From: Actinomadura graeca
GTDB taxonomy: Bacteria > Actinomycetota > Actinomycetes > Streptosporangiales > Streptosporangiaceae
Length of the DNA stretch: 64,000 nucleotides
NCBI RefSeq assembly: GCF_019175365.1
Contig: NZ_CP059572.1
Coordinates: forward strand, 2,480,001-2,544,000
Direction of reading: 5' to 3'
Of the stretch, positions 25,995 through 33,970 are shown piece after piece. The notes beneath the pieces were generated by a model. The model saw nothing but the letters and a program-made list of their open reading frames with translations, ran no database searches and was not told where the DNA came from. The position numbers and the translations under genes were made by a program. Every line of letters starts with the position of its first letter. Position 1 is the stretch's first letter.

Positions 25995-27779
25995 TCAAGC
26001 CGGTGGCAGCGTCACGACCGGTGCGTTCTTCTGTGTCAGGAGCGGGGTGACGTTCGCCTTGCCGAGGATCTCCACCATCCCGGTGAGGGTGATGTTCGCC
26101 GCCGTCAGGCCGATGCTCGGCGCCTGGACGGCGACCCGCGTCGCGGCGTTCACCGTCACCACCGCGCCCCTGACGGTCACCGCCCGGGTGCCGGAGATCT
26201 CCACGGACCCGTCGCTGTGCACGCTGAGCCGGGTGCCGGTCTGCTGCAGCTCGATGGTCATCCGGTCGTCGCCGCTGGCCACCTTGACGCCCCGGCGGCC
26301 CATCGCGTCCACCAGCTCGACCCGGTTGCCGGTACGCGAGGCGACGCTGCGCCAGTTGACCCGCCCGTCCGGCGCGACCACCGGCATCCTCTGGTACCTG
26401 GGGAGCTTGTCGCGGCCGTTGTAGAGGCCGCCGATGACGTAGGGATGGTCCAGGGCGCCCCGGTCGAACGCCACCAGCACCTCGTCCCTGACCTCGGGCA
26501 TGAGCAGGCCCCCGCCGCGGACCCCGCCGTACTGGACGACCCGCGCCCAGTCGCTGACGTAGTCCTTGTCCAGCCAGGGGAAGGTCAGCTTGACGCGGCC
26601 CTGGCGGTCCGGGTCCCGGATGTCGGTGACGATCGCGGACACCACCCCGTGCAGCCTGGGCGCGTCGGACACCCCGCCGCCCGAGGCCAGCCCGAACAGC
26701 GAGCGGTGCTGGCGCCCGGACACCGTCAGCCACGTCTCGTAGCGGTCGCCGGCCAGGAACACGTGCCGGGCCGCGGTGACGGTGTACTTGCCCTCGAACG
26801 GCCGTCCGACCCTGTTCACCGCGACCGGCAGCCCGGGACGCAGCTTCGGGTCGCCGAGCACCTCGGCGTCCAGCTCGGCGAACGCGGAGCTGACATCGGC
26901 GGCCAGCGACGCCGCGGCCTCCTTGGCCTGCGCGCTGGTGTCGTACGGGACGTCGGTCCTGACCAGCCCGCCCCCCTTGAACGCCTTGACCGCCTCCCCC
27001 CCGGTCAGCCCGATCTGCAGCTCGGGGTTCGAGACGGCCGGGCTCCGCTCGACCACGCCCTTCTTGCGCTGGACGTCCCAGCCCCGCACCTGCACCTCGC
27101 GCACCTGGTCGGAGGCGGTGACGCCCATCCGGCAGCGCAGCAGGTTGTCCCCGAACTGCAGCACGTACGGGCTCGACGCGGCGGTGACGTTCTGGCCCGG
27201 GGCGCCCGACGCCGGCTGCGGGTCGACGAACTGGAACGCCCCCTCGTCGGAGAAGTAGACGTCGACGCCGTTCTCCCTGGCCAGCCTGGTCAGGAACTCC
27301 CAGTCGGTGACGTTCGGCTGAGTGATCATCGGATAGACCGTCCGGGTCTTGTCGATCCGGCCGATCTTCAGCCCGTTCTGCCGTGCGAGGATCCTGGCGA
27401 TGTCGGAGGCGGTCATCTGCTGGTACCCCTTGACCCGCCGGTTGCGCAGCAGCCGGTGCCCCGGGTCGTGACCCCGCACCACGCTGTACTTCCCGGTGCC
27501 GTCGAAGTCGGCCTCCAGCGCGGTGACCTCCCCGGTCAGCAGCGGCTTGCCGCCGTCCTTGCCGATGACCTGCGCGTGCAGCACCACCTTGGAGCCGATC
27601 TTCACCCGCATCGCCGCCAGCAGCCGCCGGGACGGGTCCCGGAACGTCAGCTGGAAGGAGGCGGGCACGTTCACGCTGGTGTCCACCCACGCCTCGATCA
27701 GCCTCTTGGTCACGGTGACCGGCAGCACCCGGCCGTCGATGCGCACCTTGAGCTGGCTGGTGTAGTTGCCCTTCGTCAC
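25995..27779 (-). CDS. VgrG-like spike protein
   Basis: 594 residues. The N-terminal part (about 1-350) resembles the gp27/phage late-control-D region (SASDIARILARQNGL-like helix, LRCRMGVTASDQVREVQVRGWD). Around residues 380-470 there is a gp5 OB-fold (GVVSAIVTDIRDPDRQGRVKLTFPWL, DWARVVQYGGVRGGGLLMPEVRDEVLVAFDRGALDHPYVIGGLYNG), followed by a beta-helical tail. No separate PAAR tip domain is visible. It forms the central spike of the injection machine. GTG start at 27779 overlaps the LysM gene stop by 4 bp. Confidence 0.92.
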   Translation of the reverse strand: MTKGNYTSQLKVRIDGRVLPVTVTKRLIEAWVDTSVNVPASFQLTFRDPSRRLLAAMRVKIGSKVVLHAQVIGKDGGKPLLTGEVTALEADFDGTGKYSVVRGHDPGHRLLRNRRVKGYQQMTASDIARILARQNGLKIGRIDKTRTVYPMITQPNVTDWEFLTRLARENGVDVYFSDEGAFQFVDPQPASGAPGQNVTAASSPYVLQFGDNLLRCRMGVTASDQVREVQVRGWDVQRKKGVVERSPAVSNPELQIGLTGGEAVKAFKGGGLVRTDVPYDTSAQAKEAAASLAADVSSAFAELDAEVLGDPKLRPGLPVAVNRVGRPFEGKYTVTAARHVFLAGDRYETWLTVSGRQHRSLFGLASGGGVSDAPRLHGVVSAIVTDIRDPDRQGRVKLTFPWLDKDYVSDWARVVQYGGVRGGGLLMPEVRDEVLVAFDRGALDHPYVIGGLYNGRDKLPRYQRMPVVAPDGRVNWRSVASRTGNRVELVDAMGRRGVKVASGDDRMTIELQQTGTRLSVHSDGSVEISGTRAVTVRGAVVTVNAATRVAVQAPSIGLTAANITLTGMVEILGKANVTPLLTQKNAPVVTLPPA

Positions 27780-28492
27780 GCGTCCCCCCGGTCCCCGATG
27801 TCCTCGGCCGCGGGCAGCAGGAGCTCCCGCCCCGGCTCCAGGCGCATCGGGTCGTCGATCTCGTTGGCCTCGGCGATCACCCGCCACGCCGTCGCGTCGC
27901 CGTACTCCGACCAGGCCAGGGAGTGCAGCGTGTCGCCCGCCACCAGCCGGTGGACGCTGCGCGCGGTGAGCGCCCCCGAGGTCGGGTTCTGCCCCGGCGT
28001 GTCCTGCGGGATCTCCTCCAGCGAGACCCGGCAGGTCGCGCGCACCGGCGCCCCGGTGGAGCTGAACAGCGTGTACGACGCGCTCACCTGCCGCACGTAC
28101 GCGACGAACCGGACGGTGGTGAACTCGCCCCACTCGAAGATCACCCACGGGGGCGAGCCCCGGTCCGGGAGGCTGGACGGCGCCGGCCGCAGGCACGAGA
28201 ACAGCGTCTCCACGTCGTCGCGCACGCGGGTGTGCCCGGGACGGTCCGAGGCGTCGAGGAAGATCTCCACGTCGAGTCCCTGCTGCTCGCTGCCCAGGAA
28301 CTCCACCTGCGCCCCGGCCCTGGTCGCGACCGCGGGGCTGTAGCGCCAGTTCGCCGACTTGGTCAGCTCCAGCTGCGCCGGGTTGAACTGGAACCTGATC
28401 TTCTTCATCAGCCCGCCCGGCTTGGTCCCGTTCCCCGCCGGCGGGTTGTGGATGCTGAGCGACGCGCGGACATGGCTCGCCTTGCCCGCCAT
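27776..28492 (-). CDS. CIS tube / LysM adaptor protein
   Basis: 238 residues. The N-terminal 170 residues match the eCIS tube-adaptor domain (KKIRFQFNPAQLELTKSANWRY, then FLGSEQQGLDVEIFLDAS). The C-terminal LysM module (VAGDTLHSLAWSEYGDATAWRVIAEANEID) is the T4 gp53-like part that clamps baseplate wedges around the spike. One-base TGATG overlap with the tube gene upstream. Confidence 0.9.
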   Translation of the reverse strand: MAGKASHVRASLSIHNPPAGNGTKPGGLMKKIRFQFNPAQLELTKSANWRYSPAVATRAGAQVEFLGSEQQGLDVEIFLDASDRPGHTRVRDDVETLFSCLRPAPSSLPDRGSPPWVIFEWGEFTTVRFVAYVRQVSASYTLFSSTGAPVRATCRVSLEEIPQDTPGQNPTSGALTARSVHRLVAGDTLHSLAWSEYGDATAWRVIAEANEIDDPMRLEPGRELLLPAAEDIGDRGDA

Positions 28493-28917
28493 CAGCCCGT
28501 GAACCCGTGATGCGCGATCTCCAGCACCTCGGTCGCCACCGCGGGGCTGGACGGGTCGAGCGTCGGCCCCGTCCAGCTCACCGGCACCACGTCCAGGAGC
28601 CCCCAGCGCGCGACCAGCGACCCGTCCGCCCGCAGCGCCTCGATCTGCGCCGTCGGCCGCCGGATCCCGGTCGCCACCGAGGAGATCCAGGCCATCACCT
28701 GGGCCGTCTCCTTGTTGATCGGCCGGGTCAGCCGGACGTTGGAGTGCCTGACCCGGGAGGGCAGCTGCCACACGTACCCGTTGTTGCCGCCCTCCTCGCG
28801 CTGCTCGATGTCCACCTGGGCGGCGAGCCCCTCGCAGCCGTTGAAGTTCCCCAGGCTCTCCCCGTCGATGGTCAGCCTGAAGAACACCGTCGAGCCGGGA
28901 TCCCTCTTCGTCGTCAT
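28492..28917 (-). CDS. Second tube-type protein (gp19-like)
   Basis: 141 residues from the ATG at 28917, which has GGAG four bases upstream; a GTG at 28947 would add ten residues overlapping the previous gene. STVFFRLTIDGESLGNFNGCEGLAAQVDIEQREEG is the tube-initiator pattern found next to LysM genes in eCIS. It probably forms the first ring of the tube on the spike. It ends one base into the LysM gene. Confidence 0.88.
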   Translation of the reverse strand: MTTKRDPGSTVFFRLTIDGESLGNFNGCEGLAAQVDIEQREEGGNNGYVWQLPSRVRHSNVRLTRPINKETAQVMAWISSVATGIRRPTAQIEALRADGSLVARWGLLDVVPVSWTGPTLDPSSPAVATEVLEIAHHGFTG

Positions 28918-28927
28918 CGCACTCCGT

Positions 28928-31900
28928 TCAATAGGTCCGCAGGTCACGCAGGCGCCCGACCCGCTCCCGGTCCATCCGCAGCTCCGCCCGCAGCAGCCGC
29001 GAGAGCGGCACGACCAGGCGCCGGGCGAGCTCGTCCAGCTCGGCGTCGTCGGAGCGTCCCCCCACCCGGGGTTCCGGACGCGCCGCCGCCCGCGCGGGCG
29101 GCGGCTTCGGCGGTGACGGCCTCGGCGGTGAAGGCATCGCCCGCTGCACCGCCGGAACGGGCGCGGGGACGGACCCGGTGGCCTCCTCGGCGGTACCGCG
29201 AGAGGAGGCCACCGGGCCGACGCCGGGCGTCTCCGGAACGGGTCGGATCCCGGATGCCCGGCTCACCGGACCAGCGGACGCGGCCAGGCTCGGGGGCGCC
29301 ACGGCACGCTGGACCGGCGGAGGAGCCGGGACGGTCGGCCAGACCGTCCCGGCAGGTGTCATGGAAGGGGCCGTCCGCGGAGCCGACCCGGCCCCGCCTC
29401 CCGTCCCGGATCCGGCGGCCGGAACGCCCGGCACGGGCCGGACGGCCGGACGGGGACGATCGGCCCGGCGTGCGGGACGGTCGGCGGCCGTCGCCGATCG
29501 CTGAATGGGCCGGACGGTCCCCCGCCGTCCGGGCCGCCCCGGCCGCGGCGCACCGGTGTGACCGGCCCGCAGTACAGGAAGTGACGCCGCCACCCGCAGG
29601 GGCGTGCCCGTCGAACGCTGGACCGGGACTCCGGCCGAGGGGCCGTCCGGCTTCGCGGGCCCCTCCCCCGGTGTCGCCGTAGGCGGCGGCGCGGCGGGCG
29701 CGGGACCCCGGACCGGCGGAGATATAGCGGACGTTTCCGGCCCCGCCACCGAACGCTGGACAGGCGCGCCCAGCCCCGCACGCCGCACCGGCGGTGCGAC
29801 GCGTCCCCGCGCCCCCGGCCCCGGCCCCGGGCGACGAGGCTCGGACCGGCCGGTGCCGGGCTCCGCCTTCGAACCCTGCTCCGGCCGGACGGGCAAGGCC
29901 GCCTGCGGAACCACACTCTCGGACGGACGCGTGACTCCGCCGGTCACGTCACGCTGCCCGACCTCGCTCTGGCCCGTCCGTCCCGCGGTCGGAACCGAAG
30001 GCAACGGCGCCCCCAACCCGACCCGCCGCGACAAAGGCGGAACGGGCTTCCGCGCGGGCACACCAGGCTGCACGGGCCTTGCCGTAGGCACGCCCGGACC
30101 CGATCCGGCTCCAGAACGCTGGACGGGCACCCCAGACGACGCCTCACCAGCAGACGACGCCTCGCCACGCGAACCGCTCGACGCGGCCGGTCGGCCAGGA
30201 GGAACGCCCGTACCGGACGCGGTCTCGGAACGCTGAACAAGCAACTCCGATTCCACACCGGGAGCCGACCCCGGCACAGGCCGCACAACACTACGACCCG
30301 ACGCCTCGCTCGACACGGCTCCAGCAGGGGCCGCCGCCCCTTCCGACGGACCGCTGGGCGTCTCCGATCGTCCAGGCGGAACACTCTTCTCGGTAGGGAC
30401 ACCCTTACTCGCCCCTGCCACAGAACGCTGAACAGGCAGCCCGGACTCCGCACGAGGCGGCGACGCGCTCTCCCCGGACCTGGTCTCCGAACGCTGGACA
30501 GGCAACCCCAACTGCCCAGACGAAACACCCTCCACCCCACGTCCTGGCGCATTGCCCGGCGCAACCGATCCACCAGGCCGAACAGGCTCCTCTGTAGACG
30601 CGCCCGCACCGGATCCAGCCTCAGAACGCTGAACCGGCAAACCCGACCGCCCAGAAGAGGCACCCTTTGACCCCGACGGACCACCCGGCCCAGCCGAACG
30701 ACCAGGCCGGACAGATCCACCAGCCGACGCGCCCGCACCTGACCCGGCATCAGAACGCTGAACCGGCAAACCTGGTTCTCCAGGAGGCGGCGCCTGCGCC
30801 GGACGCACAACGCCGCGTCCAGACCGAACAGAATCACCAGACGCACCCACACCGGACCCAGCCTCACGCTGAACCGGCAAACCCGGCCCTCCAGACGCAA
30901 CACCCTCCGACCCACCGCCAGGCGTCCCGCCACCCGAAGCCTGCACCTCCGGACGCACAACACCACGCCCCAACCCGCCCGCACCGGACCCGGCATCAGG
31001 ACGCTGAACCGGCAACCCCGGTCCTACAGACGAAGCACCTTCCGACCCACCAGCAGGCGGCGCCTGCGCCGGACGAACGACACCGCGTCCAGGCCGAACG
31101 GATTTGCCACCGGACGCGCCCGCACCGGATTCGGCATCAGAACGCTGAACCGGCAGACCCGGCCCTCCAGACGAAGCACCCTCCGACCCGCCAGCAGACG
31201 TCCCGCCACCCGAAGCCTGCACCTCCGGACGCACAGCACCACGCCCCAGCCCGCCCGCACCGGACCCGGCATCAGGATGCTGAACCGGCAAACCTGGTTC
31301 TCCAGGAGGCGGCGCCTGCGCCGGACGCACAACGCCGCGACCAGGCCGAACAGAATCACCAGACGCGCCCACACCGGATCCGGCCTCAGAGCGCTGAACC
31401 GGCAAGACCGATCCTTCAGACGAAGCACCCTCCGACCCACCAGCAGACGGCGCCTGCGCCGGACGAACAACACCGCGTCCAGACCGAACAGAATCACCAG
31501 ACGCACTCACACCGGACCCAGGCTCACGCTGAATTGGCAAACCCGAGTGTCCGGACGAAGCACCCTCTGACCCACCGGTAGGCGTCCCGCTGCCCGAAGT
31601 CTGCGCCGCCGGACGAACGACATCGCGTCTCGGCGCAGCGCCCGGTGCGGCCGTACGACCAGGTCGCACGGGGTCGCCAGCAGGCGCGCCCGTACCGGAT
31701 CCGGCCTCAGAGCGCTGGATGGGCAACCCGGACTCGGTGCCAGGCCCCGGCACCACCGGCCGTCCAGGCGAGGCGTTTCCCGCTCCGGTGGCAGGAGTCC
31801 CGCCGCCCGTAGCTTGCGTTGGACGTGCGGCATCGCGTCCGGGCGCGTTGCCCTGCGCGGCGCGTTGGTCGGGGCGTTCGGCAGGCGGCCTGGCCTCCGT

Positions 31901-32929
31901 GTGAGGCGGCACGCCTTCAAGGCCAGGTCCCGGCGCCGCAGGTCCGGTGGACGAGGCGCCTTCCGTCTTGCCCGCTGGCTTTCCCTTCCGCGAAGGCTGC
32001 GCCGGACGGCTCGGTGAGGTGGGCTTGCTCGCCGAACGCTGGATCGGAGGAGGGGACGGGGTGCCCTCGGCACCACGTCCCCGCGTCTCGCTTTCCGGCG
32101 CCGGGGGCGGGCCGGGTGGGGCGGGGCCGTCAGCGGGTTTGCCCGGACTCGGCGCCTGGAGACCCTGTACCGGTGGCCGGGGTGGCGAGGGCCTCGCGGC
32201 GGCGCGTCCCCTCATGACCGGACGGCCGGGCGGCCCGGGCTTCTCGCCCGGCGCCGATGCGGAGCGCTGGACGGGCAGCGGCGGATCCTCGGGTGAGGGG
32301 GCTTCCGGCGTCGTCGGCAGCGGAGCGTTCAGGCCGGGGCGCGGGGCGGGCCGTCCTGGAGGGGGCGTCTGGCGCCCGGTGGTCTGAGGTTCGGCGGGCC
32401 GGGGTCCGGGCGCGGGGACGCTCGGCTCCGCGGCGTCCGCGCTGCGCTGGACCGCCGGGCCGGAGGGCTGCGCCGGTGGCCGGGATCTGACCGCGCGGAC
32501 CTGGCGGGCAGGTCGGCTGACGCCGAGGGCGGTGGTCAGAGGCGTCGCGGGACGGGGCGCCGGGGACGTCGCCGGTGGCAGCGACACCGACGGTGACGGC
32601 TCCGGTTCGGTGTCCTGCTGGGCCAGCGGCATCGGCGGGGACGAGCCCGCCTGTATCGGACGCGGCGGGTCCTGGACGCTGCGCGGTGCGTCCAGGCGTA
32701 CGTGACGGGTCATCTCCTTGGAGAAGGAGGGCGACTGCCACGTGGACAGGGTCATGCCGAAGGACGCGTTGGAGATCGTGCCCATCGGGGACGGGGGCTC
32801 CGACGCCGGCAGGGTGCGCCAGCCGGCGCCGGGCCCGTCCGGGGTCCCGGGCCCGTCCGGGGTGCCGGGGGCACCGGGTGCCTCCGCGGAGGCGGCCGGG
32901 CGGCGGGAGAACAGGTCACGGATTCCCAC
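28928..32929 (-). CDS. Very long Pro/Gly/Ser-rich repeat protein of the eCIS operon
   Basis: 1333 residues, almost wholly low complexity. A short ordered start (MGIRDLFSRRPA, then GTISNASFGMTLSTWQSPSFSKEMTRHV, about 48-76) and a helical end (DELARRLVVPLSRLLRAELRMDRERVGRLRD) flank roughly 1150 residues rich in Pro, Gly, Ser, Ala and Arg with no recognised domain. The unit PVQRS (variants PIQRS, PVQRP, LVQRS) recurs about 21 times, often followed by (E/D)AGSG. Its place between tube proteins is fixed by overlaps and 3-10-bp gaps, so it is a real operon member. Role unknown: a tape-measure-like or tethering role is conjecture. Several long frames on the opposite strand are shadows of its repeats. 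Confidence 0.8.
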   Translation of the reverse strand: MGIRDLFSRRPAASAEAPGAPGTPDGPGTPDGPGAGWRTLPASEPPSPMGTISNASFGMTLSTWQSPSFSKEMTRHVRLDAPRSVQDPPRPIQAGSSPPMPLAQQDTEPEPSPSVSLPPATSPAPRPATPLTTALGVSRPARQVRAVRSRPPAQPSGPAVQRSADAAEPSVPAPGPRPAEPQTTGRQTPPPGRPAPRPGLNAPLPTTPEAPSPEDPPLPVQRSASAPGEKPGPPGRPVMRGRAAARPSPPRPPVQGLQAPSPGKPADGPAPPGPPPAPESETRGRGAEGTPSPPPIQRSASKPTSPSRPAQPSRKGKPAGKTEGASSTGPAAPGPGLEGVPPHTEARPPAERPDQRAAQGNAPGRDAARPTQATGGGTPATGAGNASPGRPVVPGPGTESGLPIQRSEAGSGTGAPAGDPVRPGRTAAPGAAPRRDVVRPAAQTSGSGTPTGGSEGASSGHSGLPIQREPGSGVSASGDSVRSGRGVVRPAQAPSAGGSEGASSEGSVLPVQRSEAGSGVGASGDSVRPGRGVVRPAQAPPPGEPGLPVQHPDAGSGAGGLGRGAVRPEVQASGGGTSAGGSEGASSGGPGLPVQRSDAESGAGASGGKSVRPGRGVVRPAQAPPAGGSEGASSVGPGLPVQRPDAGSGAGGLGRGVVRPEVQASGGGTPGGGSEGVASGGPGLPVQREAGSGVGASGDSVRSGRGVVRPAQAPPPGEPGLPVQRSDAGSGAGASAGGSVRPGRSAGPGGPSGSKGASSGRSGLPVQRSEAGSGAGASTEEPVRPGGSVAPGNAPGRGVEGVSSGQLGLPVQRSETRSGESASPPRAESGLPVQRSVAGASKGVPTEKSVPPGRSETPSGPSEGAAAPAGAVSSEASGRSVVRPVPGSAPGVESELLVQRSETASGTGVPPGRPAASSGSRGEASSAGEASSGVPVQRSGAGSGPGVPTARPVQPGVPARKPVPPLSRRVGLGAPLPSVPTAGRTGQSEVGQRDVTGGVTRPSESVVPQAALPVRPEQGSKAEPGTGRSEPRRPGPGPGARGRVAPPVRRAGLGAPVQRSVAGPETSAISPPVRGPAPAAPPPTATPGEGPAKPDGPSAGVPVQRSTGTPLRVAASLPVLRAGHTGAPRPGRPGRRGTVRPIQRSATAADRPARRADRPRPAVRPVPGVPAAGSGTGGGAGSAPRTAPSMTPAGTVWPTVPAPPPVQRAVAPPSLAASAGPVSRASGIRPVPETPGVGPVASSRGTAEEATGSVPAPVPAVQRAMPSPPRPSPPKPPPARAAARPEPRVGGRSDDAELDELARRLVVPLSRLLRAELRMDRERVGRLRDLRTY
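30560..31570. repeat. Long direct DNA repeats within the repeat-protein gene
   Basis: Blocks of about 100 bp recur nearly unchanged: 30743-30845 against 31266-31368 (about 520 bp apart), and 30945-31015 against 31215-31285 (about 270 bp apart). Base content here is unusual for the window, with CAA/ACC-rich stretches on the plus strand. Such repeats allow copy-number change by recombination. Confidence 0.7.
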
Positions 32930-32932
32930 GGG

Positions 32933-33076
32933 TCAGCCGCTCACGAACGAGGCGATCTGGGTGACGTACCGGCGCCGGTCCGGGTGTTCCAAGTCCATGA
33001 TCTCCGCGCGCGACCAGTGGAAGTGGTAGGCGATGTAGGCGATCTCGTGGTGCAGGCGTTCCGGCGGGTACGTCAC
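32933..33076 (-). CDS. Small eCIS-associated protein (47 aa)
   Basis: GTG start at 33076 overlaps the stop of the previous gene (GTGA) and gives 47 residues: TYPPERLHHEIAYIAYHFHW, then a charged helix ending in TQIASFVSG. Small proteins beginning with this ERLHxEvAYIAYHFHW pattern are regular members of actinobacterial and cyanobacterial eCIS loci (I believe DUF6760). It probably helps assembly between tube and downstream proteins. A 67-residue reading from 33136 is less likely since it lacks the coupling. Confidence 0.72.
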   Translation of the reverse strand: MTYPPERLHHEIAYIAYHFHWSRAEIMDLEHPDRRRYVTQIASFVSG

Positions 33077-33477
33077 GATTCCCCCAGGCGGCTCCCGGCG
33101 AAGTCCACCTCGAAGGACTCCGCGCAGGAGGGACATGCCACAGTGGCCAGGGTGTGACCCTCGGCGTTGATCTGACGGTAGAAGTCCTGCAGGAACGCCA
33201 GATCGGAGGCGAACATGCCTTCCACGACGCCGTCGTGCACCTGCGGGAGGGTGCCCAGCCGGGTGATCACCCGGCCGAGCAGGACCACCGACAGGTAGGG
33301 CGGGTTCTCCCGCACGCGCACGTCCTGGAGCGGGACCAGCTCGTCCTTGGCCGTGGCGAGGCGCATCGCGCCGTCACGGTGGACGGTCCCGCTCTCGTCC
33401 ACGTACCCGCGCGGGAGCTCGAAGGCGAACTCCGTCCGCATCGGGCCCGAGCCTGCTGTTGGGGCGGAACGGCGCAT
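33073..33477 (-). CDS. Tail assembly-type protein with CxxC motif
   Basis: 134 residues. MRTEFAFELPRGYVDESGTVHRDGAMRLATAKDEL is the N-terminal pattern of a family found after tube genes in eCIS and T4-like prophages, and LGTLPQVHDGVVEGMFASDLAFLQDFYRQIN is its helical core. A C-terminal pair of Cys (ACPSC) may bind zinc. It is likely a tail assembly chaperone rather than a structural ring. The start at 33477 shares one base with the tube stop; an internal ATG at 33441 is the alternative. Confidence 0.78.
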   Translation of the reverse strand: MRRSAPTAGSGPMRTEFAFELPRGYVDESGTVHRDGAMRLATAKDELVPLQDVRVRENPPYLSVVLLGRVITRLGTLPQVHDGVVEGMFASDLAFLQDFYRQINAEGHTLATVACPSCAESFEVDFAGSRLGES

Positions 33478-33929
33478 CAGCTTTCTTCGATCGTCATTTC
33501 TTCGTAGGTGATGGTGACGGTCTCGGTGACCGGCGAGGTGCTGCCGGCCTCCAGATCGTCGAACTGCTGGTCGCAGCACCAGGCGTTGCGAAGGTTGAAG
33601 CGCCGGACGGGATTGCTCTCGTAGTCCATCTGGATGATGGTGGCGTTCTTGCGGGCCTGGCCCATGTTCCCCTTGAAGGATTCCTTGATCCAGTCGGAGA
33701 ACACCTTGCTGCCCGTGGTGGCGCGGACGACCTGGCACTCGCCCGCCTGGGAGACGCCGGGGAGCTTCCCGGTCATCGGGTGCCCCTGGGCCGAGTTCTG
33801 CTTGAACTCGATCACGTCCTGCTTCTGCCCGAGCCCGGACACCTTGTGCAGGTACTCGACCATCACGCCGTCGATCTGCAATCCGAAATTGTGCGCCGCC
33901 GCGGAGTCGGCCTTGTCGAAACGTGCCAT
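33477..33929 (-). CDS. Contractile tail tube protein
   Basis: 150 residues, gp19/Hcp-like tube fold: AAHNFGLQIDGVMVEYLHKVSGLGQKQDVIEF, then KESFKGNMGQARKNATIIQMDYESNPVRRFNLRNAWC. It forms the inner tube that is driven out when the sheath contracts. A strong ribosome site (AAGGAG, five bases before the ATG) suggests high expression, as expected of a major structural protein. Confidence 0.93.
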   Translation of the reverse strand: MARFDKADSAAAHNFGLQIDGVMVEYLHKVSGLGQKQDVIEFKQNSAQGHPMTGKLPGVSQAGECQVVRATTGSKVFSDWIKESFKGNMGQARKNATIIQMDYESNPVRRFNLRNAWCCDQQFDDLEAGSTSPVTETVTITYEEMTIEES

Positions 33930-33970
33930 GGTCTCTCCTTCTGGTTAGTGATGAAGAATGCGAGGCGGGG

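Noticed and set aside
30667..31581. Gln/Thr/Pro/His-rich plus-strand reading opposite the repeat protein
   Set aside because: It mirrors the DNA repeats of the opposite gene, lacks a ribosome site, and the minus-strand frame is continuous over 4 kb and fits the operon.
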